Shown here: in pieces, positions 25,412 through 39,699 of the stretch
Position numbering within the stretch: position 1 is the first letter of the stretch
How the letters are laid out: every line of letters starts with the position of its first letter
Source of the DNA: Whitmania pigra
Taxonomy: Eukaryota; Annelida; Clitellata; Hirudinida; Haemopidae
DNA length: 64,000 nt
NCBI GenBank assembly: GCA_021613335.1
Contig: JAJTWR010000090.1
Location: 205,001-269,000, forward strand
Reading direction: 5' to 3'
Made by a program: the position numbers and the translations under genes
The notes under the pieces: generated by a model
What the model saw: the letters and a program-made list of their open reading frames with translations, nothing else
Database searches by the model: none
What the model was told of the DNA's origin: nothing

Positions 25412-27044
25412 GACTCAGGGATACTTAGACCAAAAAAGCCTTACTATTTTATTTACTAAAACCAACAGAACCTTATTTTCTTCTGCCAAATTTTGATTCA
25501 TTTTTTTTATAATGAACCACCTTAATTTTATAAAGTGTTTAGTCTCAATTTAAACCTGGGCTTGAAGATTTGACTTGGTTTGAATAATTTTCATGATTGA
25601 AGACAAAAAATAGAAATTTATTATACTAGAAACAGTAATATTTTAACAACAGGCAAAGGTAAAATAAAAGGTTTATGCACGTGTACAATAAATAGAACGA
25701 GTAATCTAATAGGGGCGAGTGGTCAATCTTTGGCCACCCGGACTAGTGAAGCACGTGTAGTGCAGGAACAAGATCTCCGAACGAGACAGTAATATAAGAT
25801 CAAAATGATGTGGAATGTAAAATGTTTTCCATGCAACGCCAGAAGGAATTTGATACGTAAACGATGACACCGCAAAGTTACAAAGAAAAAATGACTTCTA
25901 GAGACGACTAACAGCCAAAACCGACCTGCATGAATTGAGAATAAAAACACGTATTTAACGAAACAGAATGAATAAATAAATCAAACGCATAGCAGAACTG
26001 TGACGTTTGGGAATGTACTTTTTGGCCAAGGATAATTTTGCGCAAAATTAACAAAAAAAGACACAAAAACTAGCCTAAAATAAAACTTGACTCTGATCCT
26101 CTAGATAAAACATGATTAGGTAGAGATTGCCACTACAATGCATCAAAGAGCGGATCAAAGGACGCCCGAAAACGATCGAAAATAAACGGGCAACCGTCTG
26201 CTCGCTCAGACTCTAGCGACATCTATAATCGAGATAAATTTCTAGGAAAGTGAATATTCTAGATGCGAGAACAAGCAAAACATCAAAACTTCTGACTTAA
26301 TCTATAAAAAATTTCCTTAAAATTTAACCGCGAGACAAGATTCTCCATAAACGACTTACAAGTAAACTTAAAGACCTAGAATGGAGTGGTTTATCATACA
26401 AACACTAAATATTAATGTATGGTATGTTAATACATTGTTCCAAACGATTTGACGAATAAAGGTACTGTGAAACATTACGTTAAAAGTTTCAAGAGGCAAG
26501 AGACCTGGTGTAATATACGCTCGACATTTCGTCTAAATATCTCGCCCAAATGCCGACTAACAGGTAACAGAGAGAGAGATTATGCATACTTACTGACCAG
26601 CACAGAGTATTTTCGTCATCCAAACGACTGCGTTTGTGTCTAAGGGAAAGTGTCGAGATGACAAAAGATGTGAACTTCGAACAGAAGTGAACAAAAAGAC
26701 AGAAAGAAAACGGAGTAGATTCTTAATTGTAAGGTTCTTAGGACTAACTGTTCTTGATGTTCGAGGTTCGTTCGGGCCTGCAATAAAATTATATATCATT
26801 TAAATATTATAAATTCAAAATTTCATGTAGGATTAAACAATCTATTAGTCAATTTAATTAATCTGCATCATTGCACAATAAGTTAATTGAAGTTAACACC
26901 ATAAACTGAACGTAACTATATATAATATTAGCACCATCATTATAATAATATAATAATAACATCATCATAATATTAACGTTATTTTAATAATAACGTCATG
27001 ACAATATTAACATCATTATACATAGTATTATACATTATACTAAC
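25412..27044. other. Convergent 3' flanks of nucleoside hydrolase and CADPS
   Basis: About 1.6 kb separate the stop codons of two converging genes. No exon is supported; short frames here have no family features. The stretch 25600-26780 is less AT-rich than nearby introns and probably represents the CADPS 3' UTR. Confidence 0.45.
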
Positions 27045-30000
27045 TCAATTCTTTGGTCCCAGGAACCTCATCACAGCACCTATGCCCCCTTCGATCATGC
27101 TGACCGGACCCGAGGAACTCGAGGGCCTCGGTTCGGCCGGCACGGACACCGAGTGGGTGGCTTCCTCGACCTGGATGAAGATGGAGAGAAGAAGATGAGT
27201 CGCTTTGTCCGAGCAATGGCGACAACCAATGAAATAATACCACCATTCAAAGTTTATCAGTGCTTGTAACAATGACGTACTTCTATCTTTGTTGATAAAC
27301 TATTAAAATAACTGGCGTGCTTGAGGAGGGAAAGAAAAGTCACAAACCTGGAGCCTGCTGCAGATGCTCTGGTAGGTTTTACTGTTGAGGACAGCCTCCG
27401 AAACTCCCTGCAGCTCGAAGTCTGAGTAGCATTTCTGAAACGAACGGGCACGAGTTTTAGAGAACTTTTAATGTATGTAATTTAATGTTGTAATCTAATA
27501 AAAATAAAAAATTTAAAAAAATACTAAAAATATGTTAACCACTTGAAGTAAAGAGATTGGATCTTTGGGGAAAATTTATGGATTAAAAAGGATTAATGTT
27601 ATTTAAATTAATTTCTTTCACAATAGAAACCAGCAGGGGGTTGTAAAATATTTCGACAAACGAGAAACGAAAAAGCAAGCAGACGACTCACTCTGGAGAT
27701 GCTGACAAGGCAAGTGAGTTGGTAGGGATGCAGGGCGGAGTCGATCCTCTCTGCCAGCCAATCATTCATCATCTTTATCTGGGACGTGTACCATGTCTGG
27801 AAAAACACCGGAAGACTACAGATGAGACGAGGAGATATCGATTTCTCACAAGTAATCAGACGAAAGGGACAACAGTGATGCAAGCAAAGAAAGCTTTGAA
27901 TATCAAATCATAATCGCTGGAAATCTAGGCCGTTCGGATTAAAAGAAGCAGAATTATGACCAGTTCCTAAAATATGACTCATTCGTAAATGATATTTTTT
28001 TATCATATTTATTATATTATAATCGAATGAAGACGCTATGATTTGGTTGTAAAACAAGTTTCTTGTGAAAATTATAAATATAAATTAAATTTTAAACATA
28101 AATTATAAAATTAAATTAAAAATTATTAATTAATTAATAAAAAAAATGTATCATAAAAATTATAATATCTGTTTTCCCATAAACCTAAAGCAAATGATCG
28201 TACGAAATGAAATGAGTAAGACTTGAAATGTTACTAAATGACCTCAAGAAGATTGAGAATGTACAACTCGTCTGCCACTTTCTGGCGAATCTGATCCAAA
28301 CTGACTCTCATGAAGCAAACGTACGATCGACTCAACTCGTCTGTCGGTTTCTGAGCACAATGCAAAACGACAATAACGATGATGGTAATTGGTAAAACAT
28401 AATAACTAATAATTAATAGAAATACGACAACAATAATCGGTGAAATGAAATAATTTAAAACTAATGAAAAAATAACAATTTAGAATTGCAAGTGGCGGAT
28501 TGCAAGGGCCATTGTAAACAATCAAATAAGTTGTCGATGCATCATTAACAATCAATTGAATAATTCATTCAACATTGATAATCACATGAATAATGGATGC
28601 ATCATTAATAAATAATTAATTAAGCAGACGTACTGTGAGAGTTAGTACAGAAGAGAGTAGGGACGTCTGGTCGTAACGAGCCAACTTGCCCAGGGTGTTC
28701 TCCAGTATGCACAGCAGCTGGATTACATCAGCATCTCATTAATATTTATATTTAATTTATTTTTAATTATTTAATTGTAATTGTAACTTCAATTATTATT
28801 ATCATTATCATTATCATCATCATCATCATTATTGTTATCATTATCATTATCATTATTATCATTATTATTATCATTATCATCATCATGCCATATGCATAGA
28901 GTCAGAGGCGCTTCTTGTAACCATTTATATAGCGCTCCTTCCCAAGTGCAGGCTGGGTTTCGAACACGACACATTACGACTGTTGCCATTACCGCCGTTC
29001 GCTGGCACGTAACCCATTCGGCTAACCTGCACTTAATTTATTTATATTATCTTATTTATTTCAACCAAAAAATGAGGGTCACCGATGACACAAATCACAG
29101 TCAGCCGTTGTAATAGATAAAGAATGGCACAGAAACATTCAAAATCGTCCTATTTTTAGATATTTTTTTTTTTTAGATTGCTAGTGTAGGAACACTCATT
29201 AACAGTAACGGACCGTAATGTACCATGCCTAATGAGAAATTAATGTAAATCTACGAGTCATTGTACTAAAAAACCCACCCTCTCCAGGAAGGACTTGGTC
29301 ATGGCTGAATGAATCTGCTCGAGCAGCTCCTCGTCACTGAACAGGTGCTAAATAGGACAGGTGAGCAGACATATTTACTTATTCGTCACAGCATAAATGC
29401 ATAAATAATAGCTTCGTAAGTTATGCATAACAGGATAATATAAATTAATAACTAATTAATATTTATTATGATCATTTTATTAATGAAACGGCTTGGTTTG
29501 AACTGTTTCAACAACAACAACAACATAATTAAATTTAACGACATCAACAACAACATAATTAAATTTTACAAAATTGACAACAACATAATTAAATTTTACA
29601 AAATTGGCAACAACAATAACAACAACTTCTTCTCACCTGGTTCTTGAAGTCAACGAGTACGTTCAGCATGACGAGGATCTCCGTCGGGAAGACGTAATCG
29701 GTAGTCTTCGGACCTTTCCTCAGCCACAACTCAAAAGCTTTCGCCACCCTGGTGATGATTAAGACGATGACGATAATGATGATGATGGTGGTAGTGCTAA
29801 TGATTATGATGATGATGACGTGACAAACCCCAAAAAAACCCTTTGGGGTAAACAACCTTTTCGATGCAGCCTCGATCATCTCTGACGATATGACCTTCAG
29901 TCGGTGGTTGAGGTGATCGGCAAACACCTCCTCTGGCCAGTGCAGGTCGTGGATGAAGGTCTGGAGGGCTTCCAGTTTCCAGAGCATGTCCTCCGAGGTG

Positions 30001-30333
30001 GCACAACCGTTTCTAAGGAGGGGGAGTAGAAGGGCAGACGACATGATCATCATCATCATCATAATCACATCATCATCATTGTCGCCATAATCGTCATAAT
30101 CATAGCATCGTCAGGATCATCGTCGTCGTCATTATCACAATCATTCACTAACCCATAACCCTGGCATTCAAGTTAGCTCAGAGGGTAGCGTACAAACGAA
30201 GGTAAAAGCAACAGTCATTACGAGTCGTGTTCGAAACCCGATTTGTACTGCCACAAAGCGCTCCTTGAACGCGGTACTATACAAATGGTCGAGAGCCCTT
30301 GATGCTTACGCTTATGGCGCCATACATTTAAAC

Positions 30334-30387
<54 letters not shown>

Positions 30388-30567
30388 CAAATACAACAAC
30401 ACCAACAACAACCACTTACCCTTGAGGCTTCCACGACTCCTTCTCGAACCCGTTGTTGACGGACACTGCGATGGAGGACTCCATGAGGTCCACGTACCTC
30501 ACCACCAGAGGTGCAAACGAGTCCCTCAGGTGGCTGTGGAATTTACCCCCGCACAGACTCTCTGATG

Positions 30568-30599
<32 letters not shown>

Positions 30600-32367
30600 G
30601 ATGATGGTGATGACCAGGGTTGAAAAACTCACTATTACATCAGCATGTTATAATTGACAATGCTACTGAAGATTTAATAACAACAAATCTGAAGATTATA
30701 ACTAATTATTCGTCGTCATCATCATCATCATCACCACCAACAACAGCGATATCATCACCATCGCCATCATCGCGTCATCATGGTCACCGTGGTTTCTGAG
30801 ATAATCGTTGAGCATCTGGAATAGTGGGAAAGAGTCCCAGGTATCAGGAGGTTGGCCTTCCAGGAGAGCATCCATGTCGACGGAGAACAGGGACCAGAAG
30901 ATCTCGGCGTGTTCCACCATTAAATCACTGAACCATGAAAACGCCTGGTGCACAATGAACGATTAACGATGGAGTTACTGATGATGATGATGATGGTGGT
31001 GGTTATGATGATAATGTGTTGTTGCAATTATTTAAAAATTTTAGGATAAAATAAGAATAATTAAGGATAGGGAAGCCTCAAGTCGATATGGCTGAACGAT
31101 TAGCAGAAAGTAGAACTACATTTCATCCCAACAGACATTAGCTATAAATTTTACTAATTGACTAGCTAATTCATAATTAATGCCAAACCAGGTAACAAAT
31201 AAAACACCATATCCCACAACAACAACAACAACAACAACTATTCCAAATAACCATCACAACAACAACAACAACAACAAATAACCATCGCTACAACAAGCGG
31301 CAGCAATAATCGTGACACGACAAAATAAAGCAAGCGACGACAAATGACAAATTCATCCTTGTGGTTAAACATCTTTGTCGTCCTCTGTTGCTTCATCTCT
31401 TCTGTCGATCCATCGCTTGAAGAGATAACTTAACCCCCAAAACCACAGTATCTTTAGAAAAAAAAAAAACTAAAAAAAAATAAATTTGTGGTTCACCAGG
31501 GAGTCCAAAGGTTCAAACCACGGTGGCAAAGGGCAGCCCAAAATGGGGGTAACGACGGGGGGGGTGTAAAAAAGGTGGGAATAAAATGGTCGATCGTCGG
31601 ATATTACCGTGGGAAGAAAGCGAGGTGCGTCGGCAGGTAGCGGCAAAAAAAAATTTTAATTTCGAATTTTTTTATAGCAATTTTGAATAATTTAAAAGCT
31701 TGCCATAAATTCAGTAGATATTGGATTCATGTGCTCAGGGAATGCAAAATTTCAGTTCAGCAATTCAAGGAGTGAGTGAGAGTGAATGAATGAATGAGTA
31801 TGAGCGAATGATGGAGTGAATGAATGTGAGCAGCATACAAGTGAACCTCCACATGAAACATTGAGTTGCAGAAACAAAACGAAACAAAACGTCAGCAACA
31901 GCAACAACCAAACGAAACCGCAAAAGTTCAAGAACAGTTCGCTTCTCCAAAACAACAAAAATAAATACGAAACAAAACCGAAACCGAAACCAAAGCTCCA
32001 ACAATCCAAAAAGTAGCAACGGACAATTGAGAAGGATAGGAACCTCCGAGACAGGTGTTAGTCAGGATTGTTTAATGTTTAAATGTTAAATGTTAATCGA
32101 GATTTTAAAAATTTTTTGAAAACAAGCAAGCATAGGATGGAAAAAAGCATTAATCTGTGCATTTTTAATAATAACAACAACAATAGTAATATTAATAATA
32201 ATAATAATAATAATAATAACAATAATAATAACAATAATAATAATAAATCATAAAAATCATAATAATAGTCACAATAATAATAATAATGATGATAATAGTA
32301 ATCATAATATTAATAATAATCATAAGTCTTAGTAATAATATATCATAAAAATCATAATAATAGTCAC

Positions 32368-32410
<43 letters not shown>

Positions 32411-32434
32411 GTCACAATAATAATAATAATAATA

Positions 32435-32469
<35 letters not shown>

Positions 32470-32694
32470 TAATAATAATAATATAATAATAATAATAATA
32501 AATCATAAAAATCATAATAATAGTCACAATAATAATAATAATAACAATAATAATAATAATAGTCACAATAATAATAATAATAATAATAATAATTAATAAT
32601 AATTACAAAACAAGAAGTCAAAAACAGTGAAAAAGCAGGTAAGAACCTCTCCCAATCTCAACTCACCAACTTGAAAGCCTAGGAATGCAGAAAA

Positions 32695-32770
<76 letters not shown>

Positions 32771-33101
32771 GTCATATCATCATCATCGTCATCATCATCA
32801 TCATCATCATCATCATAATCATCATCATCATCGTCATCATCATCATCCTCATCGTCATCATCATCTTAATGTCACGTTAATGGTGGACCAACTATCCGTT
32901 CATGTCGAATGGAATGAACTTTTCGTGTGATGACGATGATCACGTTGGTGATGGAGTAGGCAGTGATGATGATGATGATGATGATGATGATGGGAAGGCA
33001 AAAAACCATGATGCTCACGAGAGTTAGCCCTCCAAATCATCAATCACTCTCTGATCTTATTATAACGTCATCATCGTCGTCATCATCATCAGCTCCACCA
33101 T

Positions 33102-33133
<32 letters not shown>

Positions 33134-33167
33134 CACCATCATCATCATCACCATCATCATCATCACA

Positions 33168-33202
<35 letters not shown>

Positions 33203-35053
33203 CCATCACCATCATCATCAAACTGACCTCAGTGTGGTACTCGTCATTCTGTTGCAGTACCTCAATGCAGAGTTCGGCCAGGTGACTCAGGTTCTCCAGC
33301 CTCTTCTTGGCTTCGACGTCGCCATCTGTTGGAAGATAACAAGGTTCTCCTCGTTGGAACGATGCCAGGAACATCAACACGAACTGGTTGTTGTGATGTT
33401 GTGACGGCGAATGTGTGCGGTCTTCTAGTGTGTTTGTGCGTAATGTGTTATGTGTACGTGTGAGGTTCGGTGATTGGGTGAGTAGGTATCTTGCGTTGTA
33501 TCAGGCAACTGATAACAGTTACGTTATCACAGCCAACAACAGCTGTGTGATGATAATAGCCATGTGATGATAATAGCTGTGTGATGATGATAATAGCTGT
33601 GTGACGATAATAGCTGTGTGATGACAGGGCAATTCAGACGGAACAAACAGATTGCTTAATTTCCGCTGAGATGTGCCATGACAGATGAGATGGGGCAGAT
33701 TGATGGGTGAATGCACGGACGGACGGATGGACGGACGGACGGACGGACGAACGGATGGACGGACGGACGGATGGATGGTGTTGCAGTGAAGGACATCGAA
33801 CAAGAGAAAGAGAGAGACGGAAAAAAACACAAAGCCTAGAAAAATTCCAGCCTAGTTATAAGCGACGCTTGTTTACTTCTAATTAACATAATCGATGCTA
33901 AGTGGTAATTATCATAATTAATGCACGGATAATCTGAGCGGCAGACGGATCGGGTGAGACGACTATAAATAGACTTTTCCAATCCAGACGAATAAATGAA
34001 CGGATGGAAATGACTGAAAACTGAGAGAAAGATTAAAACTAGTTAAAGGTAAACAAAAACAAAACCGGGACATCGAACTGCGCGTCCTTCTCCATGACAA
34101 CGCTCTTCCAGTTACCAAGGTAACCATGGAACGACTGAAGAAAAGAGCGGAGGAAGATGCGGAGAAAGACACAGAGTTATGGAACGACTGAGTGAAGAAG
34201 TGAATGACAGAGGAGCAAGTAAAAGAAGAAGTGAAAGGATAATAATTTCGCGGAAGGATTTGAATTTCAAATTCTTCGTCGTCGTCGTCGTCGTAGTCGT
34301 CGGACGGAAAATTGAAATTCTTTGCCGGCGGGTGATCATGCATCATCACGTTAGGTGGTGAGGATGGTGAGTGACTTGGTCATCATGTTTGGAGATGGAT
34401 TGCATTCAGCAAGCTGATCACGATGTCATCATTGTCGTCGTCGTCGTCATCATCATCATCATAACACTTGCCAATATCACTCTTGTCATAGTCATCAACA
34501 CGCTTTTCGTCATCATCATCGTCATCATCATCACACTTGTCATTGTCATCATCATCATCTATACCTTTGTTGATGTCACCACAATAAAATAGACATCATC
34601 ACATTTGTTGACAGGTTTGTCATCACATCCACCATTAACATCACCACCATTATCATCATCAGCATCATCTTGATTATTTACTGCAATCATCGTTGGTATA
34701 ACCACAAAATGAATGCTTTCCGTGTGAGACTCACCTGGTTTCTTGTTGGCAGAGGCAGCTAAAAAATAATGATTGTTATGATGATGATGGTGATGATTAC
34801 TTTATGTGATTATTAATTATTTACTACAGTAATAACATATTAAATATTATATTATAATCATCTCTCTATATATATATAATAACATATTAAATATCACATT
34901 ATAATCATCACTATATAAATATATAACATAATAAATATTATATTTATATTATATAGTCCGACGGGGACTGAGCCTCATTATCGCGACTGCTAAACTCAGC
35001 TCCTGGACTATTTAAGATTCAATGTCATTCATCGTGGTCACGACCAAAGGTAT

Positions 35054-35084
<31 letters not shown>

Positions 35085-36654
35085 CATCATCGTCGTCGTC
35101 GTCGTCGTCATCGTCCTCGTGGTCATCACTGCCACCGCCATTATCATCATCATCATCACCTTCCATCTTGGCCTGTTCGGATATCTTGGTGTAGTTGATG
35201 AGGGCAGCATTTTCCAGGCACTTCTTCAAGAACTTGTGTATCTCCTCTGCTGCCACAGGTGTCACTATGTCCTTCATCAACACCTGTATTAATCGATAGC
35301 AACACCTGTATTCACCAATAACAAGAAACTAATGGAGACGTCAATAAGACTTGGTATCATAATATTGTCATATTACTTATTAGTAATTATTATTACTTAT
35401 TATTATTAATGATAATTATTATTATTAGTAGTAGTAATGATAATTATAATTATTATTATTATTACTATTATTAATGACAATAATGAGTTAGGCCTTTAAC
35501 TATTTGTAAGGCTTGGGTAATGCCAGCATTTCTAAAATATGATGGTAAACTCACCCTTTCCAATAGAGACAACGTGGCCTTCAAACCGCCCTCTGGTCTC
35601 CCGAAAGGAAACACATACCTGGTGTTGATCGGTTGGTGATTAAATGGTGTAATCGGGATTAATTACCGTTAGTTAAATAATAAATACTCAATAAATAATA
35701 ATAGTAATAATAACAATAGTAACAAATATAATTAATTTATCATGTTTCATAATGTCTTTCTTGTCTTAACAGCATCTCCATCTCAACCACACAATCTTCA
35801 CAACAACAACAACAACGACAACAACTACAACAACAGCAACAACAGCAACAACAGCAACAGCAACAACTACAACAACAACAGCAGCAACAACAACGACTGA
35901 GTTTTAAAGCACTCTTGACGAGAGCATGTCGTGCCATGAGCTCCTCCAAATGGAAAGAAAAAAATTCCTAATTTGGAAAAAGGGGATGGTGATGATGATG
36001 ATGATGATAACGGTGATGACGATGATGAGGAGAAGTAGAAAATCTGAAGTACCTGAAGTTGGTGATTTGAAACTCCAGCTGCTGACGAAGTTTCTCTTTG
36101 ACCTCCACGAACCTGTCTCTCTCCTCGTGCAGTATGGACCCTATCCCGTCTGGCCTGTAATGATGATGATGACGACGACGACGATGATGATGATGGTGAT
36201 GATGAAGCTGATGATGACGACGGTGATGGTGATGATGAAGAAAAGATGACAAAGATGATTTATTCAACCACAGGGAACTATTTACAGATGGCAATGGAAG
36301 AAAAATGACTCTGATAATGACGTCGATGTGATGATGATGATGATGATGATGATGGTGGTGGCTGCGATGAAAGTAATTAACAATTTTATAATTACACTTT
36401 AATTGCCTAAAAAATCAACGTACATGAAACCCGATAACCAATAACAACTTCATCAGATCGGTGAATATAACTTAAAACTTGATGAAATTAATTTATTTCT
36501 AAATTTCTACTTACTAAATTTATTTCTAAATCAAAACTAATTAATTCAAATTTAAAAAGGATACCACTGGATAAATTAAGCCGTGGACACTATGTCGTCA
36601 CAGTGTATCATGAAGCATCACCATCATCATCATCATCATCATCACCACCATTGC

Positions 36655-36701
<47 letters not shown>

Positions 36702-36711
36702 CCACCATTGC

Positions 36712-36762
<51 letters not shown>

Positions 36763-37475
36763 AACCTGTTGCCATGGACATGCGATGCACAGAAAGCGAA
36801 GCTGTAGTGCATGAGGGTGGAGTCGATCATGATGCCCTGTTGCGAATGGTCCAACAGCTCGGTCAGGTAGGACAGGTGCCTCTTGCAGCCCCTCACCCCG
36901 TAGCGGGCACAGTACTCGTCGAGGACGAATATCTGACCGGGGCTGAACCAACCCTGGAATTACAAATGGAACTGATGGGAATGGGCCGACGGTTTTGCTC
37001 GTGGACCGAATTGGTTATTAGACTGTGCATGTGATGCACTTATGTGCACTTATCTACTCATTAATCCAGCCATCTGTTTATCCATCCATCCATTTCCATA
37101 TGTCCACTTATCTGTCCATCCATCTGACAAGCCATCAATCACATGTCATCTCCCACATTCCAAACATGTCTGACATACAAAAGATTCTAATGTGAAGCCA
37201 TCGTTATAACATTACCATGACTACCATCACCACACTCATCACCGTCGTCGTCGTCATCATCAACATCATCATCAGCATTAGCATCATCATCATCACCAAC
37301 CAGGGAGGTGAACTGGTCGTTGAGTCGGTGTTCGAGGGTGAGTCTCTGAAGCACCTGGAAGAGGTCGTGATGGTCGAAGTTGCCAGGTACTGAGGTCACG
37401 AACTCGTCCAGTCCGTGCTTGCGAGCCTTGTCTGCGTCTTCGGTGGAATGATGACGATGATGATTATGATGATTG

Positions 37476-37510
<35 letters not shown>

Positions 37511-38576
37511 ATGACGGTAGTGGTGATGAAGATGAGTGTGATGATGATGATGACGACGATTGCGGGGATGGTGGCGAGAAAAATAATAATCATGGTGCTT
37601 GAGTTGATAAATGGCTGAACGGATGCACGGACAAATGACCGATTGTGCAAACCTGCTCAATGGATGGATGGATGGATGGAGATGGAGATGAACAAGTGAA
37701 TGTATGTGGGTGTGATAACTGTCACTAATGCAACATCAACAATGAAGACAGTCGCCATCACCATCCCCATCATCATTACCATAACCATCCCATCATCATT
37801 ACCATAACCATCCCCATCATCATCACCATCACCATCATCATAATTATCATCCATCACCTCCTTGAACTTTGGACAGCTGTACGTTGGTGCTCTTCAGGGG
37901 TTGATTGGAGGGGGCAACGGGCTTGTGTGATTGCCCCGTAGCCCTGTAGATGGCCTGAACCCAGAGCGACCTTTCGGCCTCATCGTCAGTGGCAAAGGTC
38001 GTATGGTCTCCCTCGCGTACGATGTTGAAGAAGAACCTACCGCCCTCCACACCTGGAAAAGATGACGATAGGGTCAGAGTGCTTGGTAAGAAATTGGGAG
38101 CAAAGCAAATAATTTAATCATTACTTAACCTGTACCAATTGCTTGATTAATAGACTAATTGAGTAATTGACTGATTGATTGATCAATCGACTGATTGCTT
38201 AATATCCTTGATTGGTTGATTGAGTGTTAGTTATATTAGCATGGAGTAATTCCTGCTAAACTTCAAGACCACTGCAGGTTTATTACTTAACCATAATTAT
38301 ATTAATCATTCAGTTGTTACTTAACCATAATTACATTAATCAGTCAGTTATTACTTATCCATAGTTACATTAATTAATTACTCATTACTTAACCAATTCT
38401 GACCTTCCAGTTGTTCGCAGTAGTCCACGGTGAATCCGTCCAGTTGTTGGATCTCCACGGGATCAGATTTTCTCTCGTGGTAGCTGCACATGGCAAAGGT
38501 GTACTGGGACACCTGTACGATGGAAAACATTTTGATCGAGACAGTATTAAAAGCAAACTTAACGCTATCAGTAATG

Positions 38577-38627
<51 letters not shown>

Positions 38628-39644
38628 TAATAATAATAATAACAATAATAAAATTACAAGAAGCAAGTTACAAATTTATTATGTAAATAAATAATAATAA
38701 TAATAATACAATATTAGTAATATTACGTATAAGATTCCACTCACCTGTACGAGCACGTAGTACCTCTTCTTCCATCTCTTCCAGATATTCTTCCCTTGTG
38801 CGTACAGGTAGCTGATGCGAGAAAAGTGGAATTGTCACCCATCCATCCATCCATCCATTCCTCCATCTATCCATCAATCAATCCGCCCACCTATCAATCA
38901 ACTGATCCATACATCAATCCACCCACCCACCCTTCCACTAAACATTTAGAACCCCTAAACATTCCACTTTAGCCCCTCCTTTCGACCCCGTCTTGACCTT
39001 CGACATACTTAAAGTCTATTTTTGGTCCTTTTGACATCCTTGCCTGATGTGACTTTATTCCTGTTTTAAATTCGATTTCTCCTCTGTTTTATTATTTTTT
39101 GTTTTTCTTTGATTTTTTTTCTTTTTTGGTTGAAATGAATAAATAAATGAATAAATGAATGACTAAAATTAGAAAGTTTTCCTATTTTTACCATCTTCCC
39201 TGCGCTTTTGTTCGCGTGCCTGCCAATCAACAACATCCACTCTTCTTAGAGAATCCATATTTTAAAGTACTCGATCTTCCATCCATCCACCGATTCACTA
39301 ATTCACTCTTCCATCCATCCATCAATTCATTAATTCACTCTTCCATCCATCCGCTAATTCATTAATTCACTCTTCCATTCGTACTCCGCCAACCCGCAGT
39401 GCTTGAGATTCTGCGGCTTGTCGATCCTGATGGCAATCTTGATCTTCAAGTTTTTATCGGGGCAGTTCTTTGTGGTGGTCAGCTGGTACCACTCCGGTGT
39501 CTTGGGACTGGTGGCCGTCGGTGTGATGATGACCTGGAATGGGAAAGTGTTTTGTGGCTGGATGATTCCAATAATGTAGTTGGTCATCAATTAGGCATCA
39601 ATGATTATCAAAGTCTCCACCACAACCATCATGAATATCATCCC

Positions 39645-39699
<55 letters not shown>

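Noticed and set aside
28905..29035. True tRNA gene
   Set aside because: B box is good but no cloverleaf or anticodon arm can be drawn, and the sequence continues into a body and tail shared with a second copy: a SINE.
32192..32930. Long poly-Tyr/Ile, poly-Met, poly-Ser and poly-His frames
   Set aside because: Open only because the underlying repeat is a triplet; introns of CADPS.
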